From positions 143,370 to 207,369 of the forward strand of contig JAGOBF010000004.1 of the NCBI GenBank assembly GCA_017983515.1: DNA of 64,000 nucleotides, written 5' to 3'. This document shows, piece by piece, positions 8,503 through 16,446 of the stretch. The DNA comes from Promineifilum sp. GTDB lineage: Bacteria > Chloroflexota > Anaerolineae > Promineifilales > Promineifilaceae. Below the pieces are notes generated by a model, which saw nothing but the letters and a program-made list of their open reading frames with translations, did no database searches and was not told the origin of the DNA. Position 1 is the stretch's first letter, and each line of letters opens with the position of its first letter. The translations under genes and the position numbers were made by a program.

Positions 8503-9435
8503 ATGCAAAAAGAACGAGTTGTGATCATCGGCTCCGGTCCGGCCGGATTATCGGCCGCTATATACACCGCGCGGGCGTTGCTGGAACCGCTGGTCATCAC
8601 CGGCATCCAACTGGGCGGACAGATTTCCCTGACCAGCGAGGTCGAGAACTACCCCGGCCTCTTTAACGCGGAGAGCACGCCCACCGGCCCCGACATGGTG
8701 GCCTTGCTGCAACAGCAGGCCGAGCATTTCGGGGCGCGGCTGGCGTTCGAAGAGGTTATTGAAGTCAACTTCCGTGATGGCCCACCCTTCGTCGTGATGA
8801 CCTACAACCAGACCTATCTGGCCGACGCAGTGATTGTGACCGCCGGCGCGTCGCCCAAGCATCTCGACGTTCCCGGCGAGACGGAATATGTGGGTCGCGG
8901 CGTCAGCTATTGCGGCACGTGCGACGGTTTCTTTTTCCGGGGCAAAGACGTGGTCATCGTTGGCGGCGGCGACAGCGCCATGGAAGAGAGTATCTTCCTG
9001 ACCAAGTTCGCCGATAAAGTGACCATCATTCACCGCCGTGACGAATTGCGTGCCGGCCCGGCCCTCCAGAAGCGCGCCTTTGCCAACCCAAAGATCAGTT
9101 TCGTCTGGGACACGGTGATCGACGAGATTCAGGGTAATGGCGTCGTGCAGGAAGTCCTCCTGCGCAACGTGAAGACGGGCGCAGTCGACAAGATGTCGAC
9201 CGACGGCGTGTTCGTCTTCATCGGCCACTACCCCAACAGTCAATTCCTGGTCAATCAGGTGGCGATGGATGAGCAGGGCTACGTCATTACCGACGAGTTC
9301 ATGCGCAGCAGCGTGCCCGGCGTCTATGCCGCGGGCGAGATCCAGGACCCCCATTACCGGCAAATCGCCACCTCGGTGGGACAAGGTGTGGCCGCGGCCA
9401 TGCAGTTGGAGCGCTGGCTGGCCCAACAGGAATAG
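8503..9435 (+). CDS. trxB: Thioredoxin-disulfide reductase
   Basis: FAD enzyme that passes electrons from NADPH to thioredoxin. The FAD-binding GSGPAGLSAAIY motif is at residues 9-20. The redox-active CGTC disulfide is at about 137-140, and the NADPH-binding GGGDSAMEES motif follows near 152-161. The late FAD motif GVYAAGEIQD is near the C-terminus. Length (310 residues from ATG 8503) and motif order match low-molecular-weight bacterial TrxB. That ATG is chosen because an AGAAGAG Shine-Dalgarno sequence precedes it; an upstream GTG at 8464 would fall inside the hairpin. A strong terminator follows. Confidence 0.95.
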   Translation: MQKERVVIIGSGPAGLSAAIYTARALLEPLVITGIQLGGQISLTSEVENYPGLFNAESTPTGPDMVALLQQQAEHFGARLAFEEVIEVNFRDGPPFVVMTYNQTYLADAVIVTAGASPKHLDVPGETEYVGRGVSYCGTCDGFFFRGKDVVIVGGGDSAMEESIFLTKFADKVTIIHRRDELRAGPALQKRAFANPKISFVWDTVIDEIQGNGVVQEVLLRNVKTGAVDKMSTDGVFVFIGHYPNSQFLVNQVAMDEQGYVITDEFMRSSVPGVYAAGEIQDPHYRQIATSVGQGVAAAMQLERWLAQQE

Positions 9436-9452
9436 GACTTGCTTGACAGATC

Positions 9453-9487
9453 GCCCGGCTTTCGCACGAGAGCCGGGCGCTTTTTTT
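9453..9487 (+). terminator. Rho-independent terminator after trxB
   Basis: A 12-base-pair stem (9453-9464 with 9467-9478, one G-U pair) is closed by a two-base loop and followed by seven T residues. It ends trxB. The convergent gene at 9486-10769 finishes at its edge, so the U-run overlaps that gene's stop region. Confidence 0.9.
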
Positions 9488-10769
9488 ATTGGATAGCCGG
9501 CTCCCCGTCGATGTTTCGCGCATACAGAGCGAGCAGGTCATCATAGGATGTCAGCCGGCCGACGTCGACCAGGAACGCGTGCAGCGAGGGGCTGGCCGCG
9601 CGCAACTCGCGCAGCATGGGCCCGACAGGGTCCGCGCCGGCCGCGCCGCCCGGCGTGGCCGCATAGCCGCCGTAAAAGGCGAAGTAAGCCTGGTTCAGCT
9701 TGCGGATGTTGTAACCGTGATTCAGAAACACCCGCCGCCGCGCCTCCATGTAAGCCTCGGCGCGCGCGATCTCCCCTTCGCCCAACATGCGGTCAACGGT
9801 GCTACGCGTCTCGGCCATCTCGGCCGAAAAATCGAAGGTGATCTCCGGGGCCGCTTTTGTCGATGGCGGCGCGGACGTCACCGGCGGCGGGACCAGTTCG
9901 GGATAATAGCGGGCGATGACCTTCGGACCGATCTCCAGATCGACGATTGAGGCCACCGTCTCGTTGATCGTGCGCATCTCCGGCCCGGCCAGATAGCGCA
10001 CGCCCACCGGCCGCAAGGACAACCAATGATGAGTCCACTCGTGGGAGACGACCTCGGCCAGCCAATTGATGCTCGACGTCTCGCGGATCATGGCCGGGTA
10101 TGTGCCCAGACCTCCGATGGGTACGACCAGCGCGGATTGATCCAGGCGGTCGAAAACGGCATCTTCCATCAGCTCTTTGTCTTCGGTAGACAGGCCGGGG
10201 ATGAGGGCGGCCGAATCCACCTGGGCAATGCGGTCGCGCGGCGACACGATGAGCATATAGGGCACGGGCGACATGGTCATGAGCACGGGCGGCCAGGTCA
10301 TGCCGCCGGCGGCCAGCCCCTCCTCCGCCAGCACGGCCGCCACCTGATCCTGGACGATGGCTTCGGCCAGCGGCTGCCGGCGGCTCAGTTCGGCGCGGAT
10401 GGCGTCGCGCTCCCCCTGCAATTGAGCCGTCGCGCTCAGCGGCTCGGCGACCTCCGGATCGGTGAAGATGCGCTCGATGGTCGCTTCGATCTCCTGGGCG
10501 GCCGCTACTTGCCCCAGGTAGGCCAGGACAAACTTCTTCTGGGCGTCCTCGGTCATCAAATGGTGTGTGCCGGCCAGCAGCGCTTCCCCTTTGCGGCCCA
10601 GCGCGTCGGCCGTCCATTCGAAGAAGTCGAAGCGCAGGGCGCGGCCGACGATGGTATAGAATTGATACTTGGCGTCGCCGAATGCCGGCCATTCCGGCGC
10701 GACCACGATGACTGCCAACGCAAATACCAGCAGCAAACGAAACCACGAGCGGGCCCGACGCCGATTCAT
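9486..10769 (-). CDS. Membrane-anchored putative HExxH metallopeptidase
   Basis: Not recognised as a named family. With the ATG at 10769 the 427-residue product opens with an Arg-rich stretch and a hydrophobic segment (about residues 10-27), which looks like a signal anchor. The rest would be outside the membrane. It contains VVSHEWTHHWL, an HExxH zinc motif, and some 30 residues later TINETVASIVDLE. That segment could supply the third glutamate ligand as in gluzincins (HExxH...NExxA). The region before it is helical. Longer starts (ATG 10781 or TTG 10829) are possible but add only basic residues. It faces trxB across a shared terminator. Peptidase activity is inferred from the motif alone. 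Confidence 0.65.
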   Translation of the reverse strand: MNRRRARSWFRLLLVFALAVIVVAPEWPAFGDAKYQFYTIVGRALRFDFFEWTADALGRKGEALLAGTHHLMTEDAQKKFVLAYLGQVAAAQEIEATIERIFTDPEVAEPLSATAQLQGERDAIRAELSRRQPLAEAIVQDQVAAVLAEEGLAAGGMTWPPVLMTMSPVPYMLIVSPRDRIAQVDSAALIPGLSTEDKELMEDAVFDRLDQSALVVPIGGLGTYPAMIRETSSINWLAEVVSHEWTHHWLSLRPVGVRYLAGPEMRTINETVASIVDLEIGPKVIARYYPELVPPPVTSAPPSTKAAPEITFDFSAEMAETRSTVDRMLGEGEIARAEAYMEARRRVFLNHGYNIRKLNQAYFAFYGGYAATPGGAAGADPVGPMLRELRAASPSLHAFLVDVGRLTSYDDLLALYARNIDGEPAIQ

Positions 10770-11018
10770 GGAGGGGATCATACGCCGGCCGCCAACCGTA
10801 GACCACTGATTTCGGACTTGCTTCACCAATACTCAGCCTATGAAAGAGTTAGAAACCGCCCCTGTTATCTTACGTATTGGTGAGGGAACGGTACAATCCA
10901 TGATCAATTGTCTTTTGTGGGTTCGGACGCTCACCAGTGCCGCGCCTGAGCGGTGAACATGCGCGGACATCCGCCAAATTATCGTCATTTTCGTGTTGTA
11001 TGATAGAGAGTAAACCTC

Positions 11019-12824
11019 GTGCGTCTACGTCGCCTTCCCCGTCGTCAATCCGCTGAGCCGGAAAACGCTATCCCGCCCATGACACGCGGCGGCGTTGGCC
11101 TGTTTCTGCGGTTGCTCGGCTATGTTCGTCCCTACCGGCTCTGGTTAGCCGCCGCTATCGTCGCCCTGATCATCAGTTCGCTGTTGGGGCTGGTGTTGCC
11201 GCTGGTCGTGCGCAATCTGGTGGATTATGTCATCGTGAATAAGGATTTCACCAACCTGAATCGGGTCACGATTGGTATGCTGGTCGTGTTTTTGCTGCAA
11301 TCCCTCTTTTCTTTCGTGCAACAACTGACCCTGGCCTACACCGGCGAGCATGCCGTGGCCGACATCCGCATCGACGTCTTCACCCATTTGCAATCGCTGC
11401 CGCTCAGCTTCTACGCCGACCGGCGCACAGGCGAGTTGGTGTCGCGTCTCACCAATGACGTATCCCTGCTTCAGCAGGCCATTACTTCTAATCTGGTCAT
11501 GCTCTTGCGGCAGATCATCACGATCGTGGGCGCGGCGGCGCTCCTTTTCTGGCTCGATTGGCGGCTGACCCTGATCATTTTGCTGGTTGTGCCGGTCATC
11601 ACGCTGACGATGGTGTGGTTGGGCGGCCGCATACGAACGGCTTCGGTAGGGGTGCAAGATTCATTGGCCGAGGTCGCCAACTCGGCCGAGGAAACGACCC
11701 GCGGGGTGCGCATCGTCAAATCGTTCGCCCGTGAACCCTACGAGATCGGCCGCTTCACCGACCGGGTGATGGCCCTCTACGCCGCCGCCATGTACCGGGC
11801 CCGCATCCATGCCCTGCTCAGCCCGCTCATCGGCCTGATCGCCTCCATCACCGTTACCGGCATTCTCTACTATGGCGGCGTCCAGGTGATCACCGGCCGC
11901 CTCTCGCCCGGCGATCTCATCGCCTATCTCATCTACACCATCATGATCGCCTCGCCCATCGCTATCATGGCTGACCTCTACGGCCAGTTCCAGGCGGCCA
12001 TCGGCGCGTCGCAGCGGCTGTTCGAGCTACTCGATCGGCCGTCGGACATCGTCGAAGTGCCGGATGCCCAACCGCTGCCGCCGGTCGTCGGCGAGGTGAT
12101 CTTCGACAAGGTTTCCTTTCACTACACATCGGCCATCGACGTCATCAGCGGCGTCTCTTTCCGCGCCGAACCGGGGCAAATCATCGCCCTGGTGGGGCCG
12201 AGCGGCGCGGGTAAAAGCACTCTGGTGAATCTCATCCCCCGCTTCTACGACGTAGTAGACGGCCGGATCACCATTGATGGTCTCGACCTGCGCCACATCA
12301 CGCTGAGCAGCTTGCGCGAACAAATCGGCATTGTGCCCCAGGAAACGATCCTGTTTTCCGGCAGCGTCTATGACAACATTCGCTACGGGCGGCTGGAAGC
12401 GACCGTTGGGGAAGTGGAGGCCGCGGCCGTGGCGGCCAACGCCCACGCCTTCATCGTCGGTGACCTGGAGAACGGCTACCAGACGACCGTTGGCGAGCAA
12501 GGGGTCAAGTTAAGCGGCGGCCAGCGCCAGCGCATCGCCATCGCGCGGGCCATCCTGAAAGATCCGCGCATTCTCATCCTCGACGAGGCGACTTCCTCAC
12601 TGGACAGCGAAAGCGAGAGCCTGGTGCAGGAGGCGCTGGAACGGTTGATGAGCGGCCGCACGTCGTTCGTCATTGCCCACCGACTGAGCACCGTACTGAA
12701 CGCCGACTGGATTCTGGTGATGAACAAGGGCGAGATCGTGGAACAGGGCACACACCACACGCTCTTGCTCGACCCCGACGGACTCTACACACGCCTGTAT
12801 CAGATGCAGTTCGCCACAGCCTGA
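11019..12824 (+). CDS. ABC exporter, fused permease and ATPase (MsbA/MdlB type)
   Basis: Half-transporter that should work as a dimer to export a lipid, drug or peptide. The N-terminal half has six hydrophobic segments (about residues 35-320). The C-terminal ATPase has Walker A GPSGAGKST near 392-400 and the Q-loop phrase GIVPQETILFSG. The signature LSGGQ is near 498-502, Walker B ILILDEAT near 518-525, and the switch histidine in IAHRLST. The 601-residue length is normal. The start is GTG, with no strong Shine-Dalgarno sequence. It stands alone between a weak upstream region and a good terminator. The substrate cannot be told from sequence. Confidence 0.9.
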   Translation: MRLRRLPRRQSAEPENAIPPMTRGGVGLFLRLLGYVRPYRLWLAAAIVALIISSLLGLVLPLVVRNLVDYVIVNKDFTNLNRVTIGMLVVFLLQSLFSFVQQLTLAYTGEHAVADIRIDVFTHLQSLPLSFYADRRTGELVSRLTNDVSLLQQAITSNLVMLLRQIITIVGAAALLFWLDWRLTLIILLVVPVITLTMVWLGGRIRTASVGVQDSLAEVANSAEETTRGVRIVKSFAREPYEIGRFTDRVMALYAAAMYRARIHALLSPLIGLIASITVTGILYYGGVQVITGRLSPGDLIAYLIYTIMIASPIAIMADLYGQFQAAIGASQRLFELLDRPSDIVEVPDAQPLPPVVGEVIFDKVSFHYTSAIDVISGVSFRAEPGQIIALVGPSGAGKSTLVNLIPRFYDVVDGRITIDGLDLRHITLSSLREQIGIVPQETILFSGSVYDNIRYGRLEATVGEVEAAAVAANAHAFIVGDLENGYQTTVGEQGVKLSGGQRQRIAIARAILKDPRILILDEATSSLDSESESLVQEALERLMSGRTSFVIAHRLSTVLNADWILVMNKGEIVEQGTHHTLLLDPDGLYTRLYQMQFATA

Positions 12825-12844
12825 GCGAGCTCCCGAAATAAAAA

Positions 12845-12877
12845 CAGCCGCCCACGATGGGCGGCTGCCTGTTTTTT
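12845..12877 (+). terminator. Rho-independent terminator after the ABC exporter
   Basis: AGCCGCCCA (12846-12854) pairs perfectly with TGGGCGGCT (12858-12866) around a three-base loop, extended by one C-G pair. The T-rich run GTTTTTT follows. The A run on the other side makes it usable for the minus-strand small gene that ends at 12915 as well. Confidence 0.9.
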
Positions 12878-12914
12878 CGAATGTAGCGGGTGGGAAAACC
12901 CGCCAACAATTGGC

Positions 12915-13082
12915 TTACTCGACAGTCTGGGTGCCGGCCGATACCGACGCTTCTTTGGCGGGTACGTAGAAAGACTCAACCACGTCTTCCTGTCGATTCA
13001 CGCGAGATGACAACATGCCCGCCGCCAAAACGAAAATCGAGCTAAATACGGAGGCTCCCAGAAAAAGTAAAATCCAATTCAT
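12915..13082 (-). CDS. Small single-pass membrane protein, 55 residues (unknown)
   Basis: A short gene, not matched to any family I recognise. The product opens MNWILLFLGASVFSSIFVLA, a hydrophobic segment of about 24 residues. A soluble tail of about 30 residues follows, with several acidic residues (RQEDVVESFYVPAKEASV). Three lines support it as real: an AGAGGT Shine-Dalgarno sequence 7 bases before the ATG, a near-consensus promoter about 100 bases upstream (13189-13217), and a bidirectional terminator just downstream. The N-in or N-out orientation is not clear. It could be a membrane-complex subunit or regulator. The leader of about 100 bases is long for such a small gene. Confidence 0.72.
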   Translation of the reverse strand: MNWILLFLGASVFSSIFVLAAGMLSSRVNRQEDVVESFYVPAKEASVSAGTQTVE

Positions 13083-13188
13083 TGTATATACCTCTACGCT
13101 GATTACGGTGTCCAGAAAACTTACTAATTCACCGTAAGGAAGATCGTAAGAAAGCTTTGCTAGAATTTTCTACTCCAACACTACCCAC

Positions 13189-13217
13189 ATTATAGTAGCT
13201 TAACGGTTTCCTGTCTA
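13189..13217 (-). promoter_or_regulatory. Near-consensus sigma-A promoter for the 55-residue protein
   Basis: On the minus strand TAGACA (13212-13217) and TATAAT (13189-13194) are separated by exactly 17 bases. The match to TTGACA/TATAAT is 11 of 12. Transcription should start near 13182. The leader of about 100 bases (13083-13182) is AT-rich and holds no other gene that I can see. Confidence 0.75.
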
Positions 13218-13347
13218 CCTCATACCGTGAATATTAAGCAACGAATCGTATAACTTTAGTACTATAGATTCGGAGCCCCTGAATAGGGAAAAAGGATGAG
13301 TCGTTCGGCAAAATACTCCCTCTCGACTGGCTAGCCTGTTATAGAGA

Positions 13348-14121
13348 TTACTTTCCTCTCCATTCAGGCTTGCGCTTGTTCACGAAGGCATCCATCCCCT
13401 CTTTCTGATCATCGGTGCCGAACAGCAGATAAAACAGACGTCGTTCGTGATCCAGCCCGGCCCGCAACGGCATCTCGAAGACGGCGTTGACCGCCTCCTT
13501 GGCCAGCCGCACGGCCACGGGCGCGCGGGCGGCGATGTCGTTGGCCAAACGAACAGCCTCCTCCAGGTAGACTTCCACCGGATAGACGCGATTGACCAGG
13601 CCATAGCGCTGGGCCTCGGCCGCCGAAAGGTAGCGCGCGTTAAGCACCATCTCCATCGCCACCGCCTTGCCCACGGCCAGCGTCATGCGCTGCGTGCCGC
13701 CCGCGCCGGGGATGACGCCCAGGTTGATCTCCGGCTGGCCGAACTGCGCCGTCTCCGAGGCCACGATCATGTCGCAGGCCATCGCCAGTTCGCAGCCGCC
13801 GCCCAGAGCGAAGCCGGAGACGACGGCAATGATGGGCTTGCTCATCGCCCGCAGCCGATCCCACAGGTCGATAAACGAGTTGGTCATCATCGACGTGGGC
13901 GTGGCCGAGGCCATCTCTTTGATGTCGGCCCCGGCGGCGAAGGCGCGATCGCTGCCGGTGACGATCAGGCAACCGATTGCCGGGTCGCCGTCGAAGGCGG
14001 CCAGCGCATCCATCAGTTCGGTCATCAGTTCGCGATTCAGGGCGTTGAGCGCCTTCGGCCGGTTGAGCTGGACAATGCCGGCGCGCCCTTCGACGCGGGT
14101 AAGGATGTTCTCGTAAGTCAT
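13348..14121 (-). CDS. Enoyl-CoA hydratase/isomerase family protein
   Basis: Crotonase-fold enzyme that probably hydrates trans-2-enoyl-CoA in fatty-acid or amino-acid breakdown. The 257-residue product has the oxyanion-hole phrase AFAAGADIKEM. It also has both catalytic glutamates in the usual contexts, GGGCELAMACD and GQPEINLGVIPGAGGTQR. The start at 14121 is chosen because GGAGG lies 5 bases before it; a TTG 12 bases upstream is inside that Shine-Dalgarno sequence. Cytoplasmic. No other beta-oxidation gene is adjacent. The upstream gene on the same strand is an unrelated membrane protein 31 bases away. Confidence 0.9.
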   Translation of the reverse strand: MTYENILTRVEGRAGIVQLNRPKALNALNRELMTELMDALAAFDGDPAIGCLIVTGSDRAFAAGADIKEMASATPTSMMTNSFIDLWDRLRAMSKPIIAVVSGFALGGGCELAMACDMIVASETAQFGQPEINLGVIPGAGGTQRMTLAVGKAVAMEMVLNARYLSAAEAQRYGLVNRVYPVEVYLEEAVRLANDIAARAPVAVRLAKEAVNAVFEMPLRAGLDHERRLFYLLFGTDDQKEGMDAFVNKRKPEWRGK

Positions 14122-14152
14122 TTCTCCCTCCAATAAGATCGATACATCTTAT

Positions 14153-15004
14153 CTAAACGCGATAATCCGTCTCGCGCCGTGGCCACAGCCGCCAGATGAT
14201 GATGGCAAACAGGACGGCGACGGCCACAAACACCGTTTGAATGCCCGTTTGGGTGATGTCGTCGGGTGGCTGAAAAACAAACCAGGCCGTGAAGCTCTGC
14301 AAAGCCTGAATCAGAATTGGGCCGAGGATGCTACCCGTGCGCAGGCGAATCATGCCATAGACAATGCCCCAACTCAGGAAGTAGAGCAGGCCGGCCCACC
14401 CCGGCATGAAGGATTCGCGGAACAGCAGGAAGCCGGTCGCGCCGAAGAGGACGCCGCTGGCAACGGCCGCAGTCAGCCCGCCCCGCCAATCGGCCGAAGC
14501 CCGGAAAACGAGACCGAAGGCCCATAGTTGCGTGGCGAAGGCCTCGAATAACAGCAAATAGGCGAAGGCGCGTCCCGCTCCGGCCGAGCGAGTAGCTATC
14601 ACCTCGACGTACAGCGGGATCTCGACCACGGCCTGGCCGATCTCGTTGAAGCTCACCTGGGGCAGCATGGGCAGGAAGCGGCCGATGAGCGCGGCGACCC
14701 ACACCAGCACGGCAAAGCCGATTCCGGCGAACAGCGGCCGGCCGCCGCGCAATGCCAGCCCGCGCAAGCCATAGAAACGCAAGCCTAGAAACCAGGCAGC
14801 CATGCCCAGCGCGGCAAAGACGGGCGCGACGTTCGGTAGCGAACCCGCTGGAGTGGGGGCAAAGAGCGAGCCGCTGAGGACGCCGACCAGCAACGCCAAT
14901 GCCAGCGGCAGGATGATACTCGCCAGGGTACGGTTGCGGGCCGTTGCCGGCGAAACGAGGTCAGGCGGGGCGGTTTCAGCGCTCCCGGCAGTGTTAGGTG
15001 TCAT
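14153..15004 (-). CDS. CPBP-like intramembrane protease homologue, probably degenerate
   Basis: Polytopic membrane protein of 283 residues with about eight hydrophobic segments. The C-terminal part carries YGMIRLRTGSILGPILIQAL. This resembles the R-x-G-S-x-x-x-P-x-x-x-H/Q motif of the CPBP (Abi/CAAX protease) family. The first CPBP motif, EExxxR, is not intact: the matching region reads FEAFATQLWAFGLVFR. Proteolytic activity is therefore doubtful and the protein may have another role. The ATG at 15004 has no Shine-Dalgarno sequence. A good -10 ends 7 bases before it, so the mRNA is probably leaderless. Confidence 0.6.
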   Translation of the reverse strand: MTPNTAGSAETAPPDLVSPATARNRTLASIILPLALALLVGVLSGSLFAPTPAGSLPNVAPVFAALGMAAWFLGLRFYGLRGLALRGGRPLFAGIGFAVLVWVAALIGRFLPMLPQVSFNEIGQAVVEIPLYVEVIATRSAGAGRAFAYLLLFEAFATQLWAFGLVFRASADWRGGLTAAVASGVLFGATGFLLFRESFMPGWAGLLYFLSWGIVYGMIRLRTGSILGPILIQALQSFTAWFVFQPPDDITQTGIQTVFVAVAVLFAIIIWRLWPRRETDYRV

Positions 15005-15011
15005 AAAAGGG

Positions 15012-15039
15012 ATTCTAACACCCTGCGGCCGATTGTCAT
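15012..15039 (-). promoter_or_regulatory. Leaderless promoter of the CPBP-like gene
   Basis: On the minus strand ATGACA (15034-15039) and TAGAAT (15012-15017, preceded by TGT) are 16 bases apart, matching 10 of 12 consensus positions plus the extended -10. The -10 ends 7 bases before the ATG at 15004, so transcription should begin at or beside the start codon. Confidence 0.6.
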
Positions 15040-15193
15040 GTCGTCGTCAATGGATGAATCCATCGGCTGATATCCCCAACGTGTTCAAGATTGTTTTGTC
15101 AAAATCTATCAATTGGTTTCGACTGCCGCCAGCAGGTACGAGGTTACATTTTGCGCCGGGTAGGCGATTGCCGTGGGGGCGCTGGGCCGTTTA

Positions 15194-15222
15194 TTGTGAG
15201 TTGCCCACCCATCGGCTACACT
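15194..15222 (+). promoter_or_regulatory. Probable leaderless promoter of the MFS transporter
   Basis: TTGTGA (15194-15199) and TACACT (15217-15222) are exactly 17 bases apart. The -10 ends 9 bases before the ATG at 15232, and there is no Shine-Dalgarno sequence. It is divergent from the promoter at 15012-15039, with about 155 bases between the two -35 boxes. Confidence 0.45.
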
Positions 15223-15231
15223 CCCAGCCAT

Positions 15232-16446
15232 ATGGCCCCCTCACCGGAAATCGCGCCCGCAACGAGCTGGGCCTGGGACGCCCGTCGTCTCTCCCAGTTG
15301 GGCGTGCTGACCTTCGCGCGCTTCCTGCAAAACACACTGTTGCGCATCGTCTACCCTTTCGCCCCGGCGTTGGCCCGCGGCCTGGGCGTGCCCGTGGCCA
15401 CCATCTACCTCATCGTGTCGCTGCGCAACTTGCTGGGCTTATTCAGCCCCCTGTTTGCCCCATTGCCCGAGCGTCACGGCCGGCGGGTGGTCATGTCGGC
15501 CGCCCTGCTGATCTTTGGCGTCACAAGTCTGCTGGTGGTAGGTGTGCCGGTGGTGTGGACGCTGGGCATCGCCATTATCACCGCCGGCGTCCTCAAGGTC
15601 ATCTACGATCCGGCCATGCAATCCTATGTGGGCGACGTCGTACCCTATGCCCAGCGCGGCAAGGCCCTGTCAGTCACCGAGTTTGCCTGGAGCGGGGCCT
15701 TTCTGGTCGGCGCGCCGCTGACCGGCTGGCTCATTGCCAATCAGGGTTGGCCCGCGCCGTTTTTGTGGTTGGGGGTGGGCGGACTGGCAATGGCGATCTT
15801 GCTGTGGCGCGTGTTGCCTCCCGCCGGCACCGGCAAAGGCCGCGCGGTTGGCGCAGCCTATACCTGGCAAACCCTGCGCAAAAATCCGGTCATTTGGGCC
15901 GCCGCGCTTTATATGATGCTGGCTCTAGTAGCTCAGGAGACCCTGTTCATCGTCTATGGCACCTGGATGGAGAGTACCTTCAGCCTGAGCCTGACCAGTC
16001 TCGGCCTGGCCACCACGATGATCGGGCTGGCCGAACTGGGCGGCGAGGCGACGGCCGGGTGGTCGGTCGACCGCTTCGGCAAGCGGCCGGTCGTCATCCT
16101 GTGTGGTTTGCTCAATGCGGCCATCTTCCTGATCATCCCTCTCAGCACCGGATCGCTAATGACGGCTATGGCCGTGATGATCGCCCTGTTTTTCACTTTC
16201 GAGATCGCCATCGTCGGGGCCATTCCCTTGCTGACCGAGTTGGTGCCCAGCGAGCGCGTCGTTGTGATGTCAATGAGTCTGGGAGCGATGGCTGCCGGGC
16301 GCACCATCGGCTCAGTCATCGGGCCGTTCGTTTGGGCGCGGGCGGGAATGACGGGCAATAGCGCCATCTCGGCGGTCATGATGTTGCTGGCCGTTCTCGT
16401 CCTGGCCCGCTGGCTGCGCGAGGGGAAGGAGGAAATAAATGAGTGA
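15232..16446 (+). CDS. MFS transporter
   Basis: Twelve-helix major facilitator carrier, 404 residues from the ATG at 15232. The first helices contain GVLTFARFLQN and the loop 2-3 region RNLLGLFSPLFAPLPERHGRR. The latter resembles the family signature G-x-x-x-D/E-R-x-G-R-R-x. The matching loop in the second half reads GWSVDRFGKRP. The substrate is not evident. Its last 8 bases overlap the start of imidazolonepropionase (ATGAGTGA), so the two are translationally coupled. That suggests a role in uptake or export of an imidazole or amino-acid related compound. An upstream in-frame start at 15091 would add 47 residues without hydrophobic character and is less likely. Confidence 0.82.
   Translation: MAPSPEIAPATSWAWDARRLSQLGVLTFARFLQNTLLRIVYPFAPALARGLGVPVATIYLIVSLRNLLGLFSPLFAPLPERHGRRVVMSAALLIFGVTSLLVVGVPVVWTLGIAIITAGVLKVIYDPAMQSYVGDVVPYAQRGKALSVTEFAWSGAFLVGAPLTGWLIANQGWPAPFLWLGVGGLAMAILLWRVLPPAGTGKGRAVGAAYTWQTLRKNPVIWAAALYMMLALVAQETLFIVYGTWMESTFSLSLTSLGLATTMIGLAELGGEATAGWSVDRFGKRPVVILCGLLNAAIFLIIPLSTGSLMTAMAVMIALFFTFEIAIVGAIPLLTELVPSERVVVMSMSLGAMAAGRTIGSVIGPFVWARAGMTGNSAISAVMMLLAVLVLARWLREGKEEINE

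Noticed and set aside
10823..10883. 10-base inverted repeat TCACCAATAC / GTATTGGTGA upstream of the HExxH gene
   Set aside because: Arms are 41 bases apart with no promoter or start nearby that would make an operator convincing; left as chance or weak signal.
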